DNA of 64,000 nt from NCBI GenBank assembly GCA_045612305.1, contig JAZKYU010000007.1, positions 1 through 64,000 of the forward strand, written 5' to 3'. Both the position numbers and the translations under genes were made by a program. Below, piece by piece: positions 60,311 to 64,000 of this stretch; positions within the stretch are counted from its first letter, which is position 1, and each line of letters opens with the position of its first letter. This stretch comes from HGM04593 sp045612305 (lineage in GTDB: Bacteria > Bacteroidota > Bacteroidia > Bacteroidales > Bacteroidaceae). A model generated the notes under the pieces. That model saw only the letters and a list, made by a program, of their open reading frames with translations. It made no database searches and was not told the origin of the DNA.

Positions 60311-63300
60311 ATGTTAAGACACCGTTTGTGCAAATTTGGCAAAACATCGCTATTGGCGTTGTTTGCATTACTCTTTGGCGGTATGTTCAACTCTTGTCAA
60401 GATCACTTCGATGAGTACACTTACGATGATGGTGATACTCCTCCTTGGCTTGGTAAGAGTGTTTATGCTTTCTTGAGAGAGAATAACAGTGGGCATACTT
60501 ACAACTACTATGCCGACATTGTTGATGCGTTGGGTGAGACTGAGACCTTTAACAAAACAGGTAGCAAAACTCTCTTTGTTGCCGATGACGAGGCTTTTGA
60601 GCGTTTCTTCAAGAACAATAAATGGGGCGTTAGCTCTTTTGAAGACTTGACCGAGGCTCAGATGAAGGTGCTTCTCCGTTCTTCAATGCTTAACGATGCT
60701 ATGTTGCTCGATATGCTTTCGGCAACAAGTGCCGACATAAACACAGAGGGTACCTGTATGCGTCGCCCCGTTTCGCTTGCGGTTATCGATACAGTTCCTT
60801 TGGTGACCAAGGATAAAATGCCTAAGTACAACGTTTATTGGGATGCTCTCCGTGCAGCAGGTGAGATTGCCGACGACTCTTTGCGCATCGCATCGGGCCA
60901 GGCAACACCTATGATGGTTCACTTCCTTCCCGATTTCTTGAACCGCAACGCCATCAAGGATAGCGATATTTCTTTCTTCTTCCGCAAGAGCAACGGTGAG
61001 TATCAAAAGACCTATACCGAGGGCGAGGCTTTTATCTTCGACAAGAAGGTTGTTGCCAGCGATGTGCCTAGCGACGGTTTCTCTGATGATACTATGACCA
61101 TCACTTGCCAGAACGGTTATCTCTATCGCTTGGACGACGTGCTTGTTCCCCCCTCAAATATGGCCGAGGAGATACGTAACCGCGAAGATCTTTCGGTGCT
61201 CAGCCGTTTGTTCGACCGTTACTGCTTGCCTTTCTACGAGGAGAACTTGACCAAAGAGTATAAAGAGCTCACAGGTAAAGATAGCAAAATCTATACATTG
61301 CGCTACTATACAGCATCGGGTGGTGGTGGTTTGGACCTCAACTATAAAGGTTTGAATCCTCGTCCTGAGAGTGGCGACGACGTGCTTAAGTTCGACCCTG
61401 CAAACAACCAATATTCAAGAAGCGGTGCCTCTAGTGCATCTGATATGGCAGCGATTATCGCTCCCAACAACGAGGCTATGTTTAAGTACTTTACCGATGG
61501 TCACGGTAAAACTCTTACCGAGATGTTTGCACCTGATATTGAAATTACCGATATCGCTTCTTTGAACGCCGCCTTGGATTGTCTCCCCGACAAACTTGTT
61601 GCTCCTTTGTTGAACAACCTTATGCAGGAGACTTTTGTGGGAACAGTACCCAGCCGCTTCGACAAGATTAGAGACGATGCTAAAGACGTAATCAAGGGTA
61701 TAGACGAAGCTGTCCAAGAGTGTATAATGGCAAACAACGGTGTCATCTATGTTGTGGATAAAGTTTTCGGTCCTGCAAAATATAGCGCGGTTACCGCTCC
61801 TACCTTGATACAGAATAACATGAATATCGTACGTCACGTCGTTTCGCAGCTTGGTTTTGAGTCTTTCTTGTTGGCTAAAGAGGCAGAATACTCACTCTTT
61901 ATGCCCGACGACTCTGCTTTCTTCTACTACGAGCCTATCGATATTGTTAAGTATCGCACAATGAACTCAGGTCAGCTTAGAATGTATGAGTTGCGTTACG
62001 ATATGCAGAATCTCAAGACACAAAAGTTGGCTGAGGAGAAACGCATACCTTATTTATATTATAATACATATCGCTATCTTCTCGACGAGGATGGAAATTA
62101 TAATGTAACTACTCCCGACGAATATCTAGAGCAGACCGATACCATACCTCTTGCCAATAAAAAGGACTTTGGTGCCAATACAGGTGCGCTTGCAGCGAAT
62201 CAAGTGGTTGTAGAAACTGCTCTTTCTGAAACTCAGCGCTTGTATACTCGTATGAGTGACCTCATCGATAACCTTATTATAGTAGGTAATGTGCGCTCGG
62301 GTAATAAGTACTACCTCACAAAGGGTGGTAACGCTGTTAAGATCGATATGGAGAATATGTTGATACAGGGTGGTTTGCAGGTTGAAAACGGTACATATAT
62401 CGCAGTTAAGCAAGCTTATCCTAACCAGGAGAATGGTATCTCGTTCAACACAGTTCCCGCCGACAAAGATGCTTGGAGAAAGAAAAATGCAACCGCAGTG
62501 CCCCTGCCTGCTACAAAGTCGCTCTTCGAGAACTTGATGGCACAGGAGGACTTTAGTGAGTTTATGAAGCTTGCAGCTCCTAACTCTTTTGTCGATTTTG
62601 AGGATGAGAACGCGAACTTTACAGATGTTAAGGATGTGTTCAAGGTATTGTTTGGTGATATCGCAACAATTAACGATACTGTAAAGAACTATTCAATTTT
62701 CTATGATGATAAGCCTACAAGCTTCAACGGTGTGCCTTTCTTCAAGGGATATAACTATACAGTGTATGCTCCTTCGAACGAAGCTATGTCTGAAATGGTT
62801 GAAAAAGGCCTTCCTACTTGGGACGATATCTACAACTGTGCTAAATCGAACGATGGCAAGAACTTGAAACAGGCTGTCGCTGCTATGAAGTTATTGAACA
62901 ACTTCTTCCGTTATCACATTCAGGATAACTCGGTATTTGTTGACAACAACAGCTCTGTTGCAACATACGAAACATCTTATATCAATCATAATGGTGTGTA
63001 CGAGATTTTGGAGGTTGAGCAGGGTGGTAACGAACTTGTTATTACAGACGTTTGTGGTAATACTGTAAATGTAATTGCAAGTGATGCCGATAGCGAGAAC
63101 AAAACTTGGAACGTATTGTGTCGCGACTTGGTATTCAAATATTCAGGTACACCTAACAGCCCCTCTCCCTTCTTGTTGGTATCTTCTTCAGCTTCTGTAG
63201 CACACAGAATTGACAAAGCTTTGTGCTTCGAGGGCTTGATGGGATACGATGGCCGTGTTCAGCGTTTTGCTGCCGATGGCGAGCGTGTTAAAACACACTA

Positions 63301-63652
63301 TGTCGAGGGCAAAGAGGGCTACATTCCGGCCAAGGATGGCAAGATGCACTATTTGATTGCATCTAAAGAGAGTAACTATATAGGCCTCGATGGAAAGAGA
63401 GCTGCAACCGTTGGTTACTTGATGAAACCCTCGAATACTGTAACACCCCTTTCACAAGAGGAGTATGCTCTTGACAAGAACGGAAAGAAAGTTCTTATCT
63501 CAAAAGAGGGCTACAGAGTTGTTGAAACAGCAAATGGTTGCGAGCTCTATACAGAAACAAACAACGCTGGTGAAACTTACTTGCACAAGTATGATAACAG
63601 CGGCGAGAGCTATGAACTTGTGTTGTTGACATCATCTACCGATAACAAATGA
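60311..63652 (+). CDS. fasciclin-domain surface lipoprotein upstream of a SusC receptor
   Basis: The 1113-residue lipoprotein has a signal with cysteine 29 (GMFNSC, an unusual but plausible lipobox). Four FAS1-like regions follow by repeated pattern: VYAFLRENN...KTLFVADDEAFERFF, IIAPNNEAMFKYF, EYSLFMPDDSAFFYYE and YTVYAPSNEAMSEM. FAS1 domains mediate binding to proteins or glycans. In Bacteroidales such genes commonly precede SusC/SusD-type loci, as here, where a SusC-type gene starts 48 bp after. The ligand is unknown. Some codons are AT-rich in the middle of the gene. Confidence 0.8.
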   Translation: MLRHRLCKFGKTSLLALFALLFGGMFNSCQDHFDEYTYDDGDTPPWLGKSVYAFLRENNSGHTYNYYADIVDALGETETFNKTGSKTLFVADDEAFERFFKNNKWGVSSFEDLTEAQMKVLLRSSMLNDAMLLDMLSATSADINTEGTCMRRPVSLAVIDTVPLVTKDKMPKYNVYWDALRAAGEIADDSLRIASGQATPMMVHFLPDFLNRNAIKDSDISFFFRKSNGEYQKTYTEGEAFIFDKKVVASDVPSDGFSDDTMTITCQNGYLYRLDDVLVPPSNMAEEIRNREDLSVLSRLFDRYCLPFYEENLTKEYKELTGKDSKIYTLRYYTASGGGGLDLNYKGLNPRPESGDDVLKFDPANNQYSRSGASSASDMAAIIAPNNEAMFKYFTDGHGKTLTEMFAPDIEITDIASLNAALDCLPDKLVAPLLNNLMQETFVGTVPSRFDKIRDDAKDVIKGIDEAVQECIMANNGVIYVVDKVFGPAKYSAVTAPTLIQNNMNIVRHVVSQLGFESFLLAKEAEYSLFMPDDSAFFYYEPIDIVKYRTMNSGQLRMYELRYDMQNLKTQKLAEEKRIPYLYYNTYRYLLDEDGNYNVTTPDEYLEQTDTIPLANKKDFGANTGALAANQVVVETALSETQRLYTRMSDLIDNLIIVGNVRSGNKYYLTKGGNAVKIDMENMLIQGGLQVENGTYIAVKQAYPNQENGISFNTVPADKDAWRKKNATAVPLPATKSLFENLMAQEDFSEFMKLAAPNSFVDFEDENANFTDVKDVFKVLFGDIATINDTVKNYSIFYDDKPTSFNGVPFFKGYNYTVYAPSNEAMSEMVEKGLPTWDDIYNCAKSNDGKNLKQAVAAMKLLNNFFRYHIQDNSVFVDNNSSVATYETSYINHNGVYEILEVEQGGNELVITDVCGNTVNVIASDADSENKTWNVLCRDLVFKYSGTPNSPSPFLLVSSSASVAHRIDKALCFEGLMGYDGRVQRFAADGERVKTHYVEGKEGYIPAKDGKMHYLIASKESNYIGLDGKRAATVGYLMKPSNTVTPLSQEEYALDKNGKKVLISKEGYRVVETANGCELYTETNNAGETYLHKYDNSGESYELVLLTSSTDNK

Positions 63653-63699
63653 TTACCGGAAAGTAAATGATTTTAATGTCGTAGAAAAATATATCAACT

Positions 63700-64000
63700 A
63701 TGAATAAAATAAAACAATTATTACTGCTTGCGTTTTGCTGCACTCTAGCTTTGTCGGCTTCTGCACAAAAGAGCGCGAGAATTTCGGGAACAATCTTCAG
63801 CGACTCCGAAGGTCCGCTGATTATGGTTAACGTTACCGAGCGTGATAAGAGCAATCGTATCATCGAGGCGACTACAACCGACTTCGAAGGTAACTTCTCT
63901 ATGGTTGTCAAGAACACAGCCAATGAGTTGGAGGTTTCTTACATCGGTTACAAGACCCAAAGAGTCAAAATTGGTACTCGCACCGTCTTTGAAATAAAGA
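63700..64000 (+). CDS. SusC/RagA-type TonB-dependent outer-membrane receptor, N-terminus only (cut by window end)
   Basis: An open frame starts at ATG 63700 and runs 100 codons to the window edge without a stop. It has a signal peptide (MNKIKQLLLLAFCCTLALSASAQ). A carboxypeptidase regulatory-like beta domain follows (ISGTIFSDSEGPLIMVNVTERDKSNRIIEATTTDFEGNFSM...LEVSYIGYKTQRVKIG), which is the standard N-terminus of SusC-family receptors before the plug and barrel. The fasciclin lipoprotein gene lies 48 bp upstream. The rest of the receptor and any SusD partner lie outside the window. Confidence 0.85.
   Translation, partial: MNKIKQLLLLAFCCTLALSASAQKSARISGTIFSDSEGPLIMVNVTERDKSNRIIEATTTDFEGNFSMVVKNTANELEVSYIGYKTQRVKIGTRTVFEIK

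Overview
The window is ordinary chromosomal DNA of a member of the Bacteroidales (Bacteroidota), most like Prevotellaceae, Bacteroidaceae or Muribaculaceae. The evidence is a fasciclin lipoprotein followed by a SusC-type receptor with a CarboxypepD-like N-terminus, a BspA-type leucine-rich surface protein, a 5'-nucleotidase split over two genes, a DUF6057-like membrane protein, a TlpA/DUF4369-type lipoprotein, and promoters of the Bacteroidales form TTTG-N19/21-TAnnTTTG. I cannot name the genus. I saw no rRNA, tRNA, CRISPR array, prophage, integrase or complete insertion sequence.

Layout. 1-662: non-coding, with copy A of a structured dispersed repeat. 663-6950 (minus): topA-aroK-speA-argB-ygjP-like operon. 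7106-12280 (minus): NUDIX, 997-residue TPR protein and outer-membrane barrel. 12534-16608 (plus): gpmI, a DUF3109 protein and a secreted two-domain protein. 16609-17304: non-coding, with repeat copy B. 17305-22455 (plus): acetyltransferase, parE, coaD and an S41 protease. 22459-25364 (minus): a methyltransferase-like protein and pckA. 25855-26505 (plus): upp. 26588-29325 (minus): TlpA-like lipoprotein and the split 5'-nucleotidase. 29526-31920: rplS, DUF2007 (minus), frr and rsgA. 32029-34856 (minus): asd, a purine permease and a MATE remnant. 35172-39871 (plus): tcdA, lolD, a DUF4890-like protein, uup and acyl-ACP thioesterase. 40089-45224 (minus): giant BspA-like protein with dockerin. 45356-51039 (minus): tripartite RND efflux pump. 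51323-60063 (plus): etfB-etfA-acyl-CoA dehydrogenase-slyD-aroC, then a membrane protein and a c-type-heme beta-propeller lipoprotein. 60311-64000 (plus): fasciclin lipoprotein and the start of a SusC receptor.

Most genes are core housekeeping: translation (rplS, frr, rsgA, tcdA), DNA topology (topA, parE), amino-acid and aromatic biosynthesis (argB, speA, aroK, aroC, asd), central carbon (gpmI, pckA), nucleotide salvage (upp, purine permease, 5'-nucleotidase) and envelope biogenesis (lolD). The accessory layer is surface-directed: the SusC locus, the BspA/dockerin protein, the secreted two-domain protein and the efflux pump.

The most unusual observation is a repeat of about 290 bp present twice in non-coding DNA (181-465 and 16779-17070). 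Four helices sit at matching positions in both copies. The paired arms differ between copies but stay complementary, as expected for a selected DNA or RNA fold. Other points of interest are a duplicated promoter block before asd, a dyad next to the pckA promoter, a MATE gene reduced by internal deletion, a dockerin followed by a cohesin-like module at the end of the BspA protein, and a one-heme beta-propeller lipoprotein paired with an uncharacterised membrane protein.
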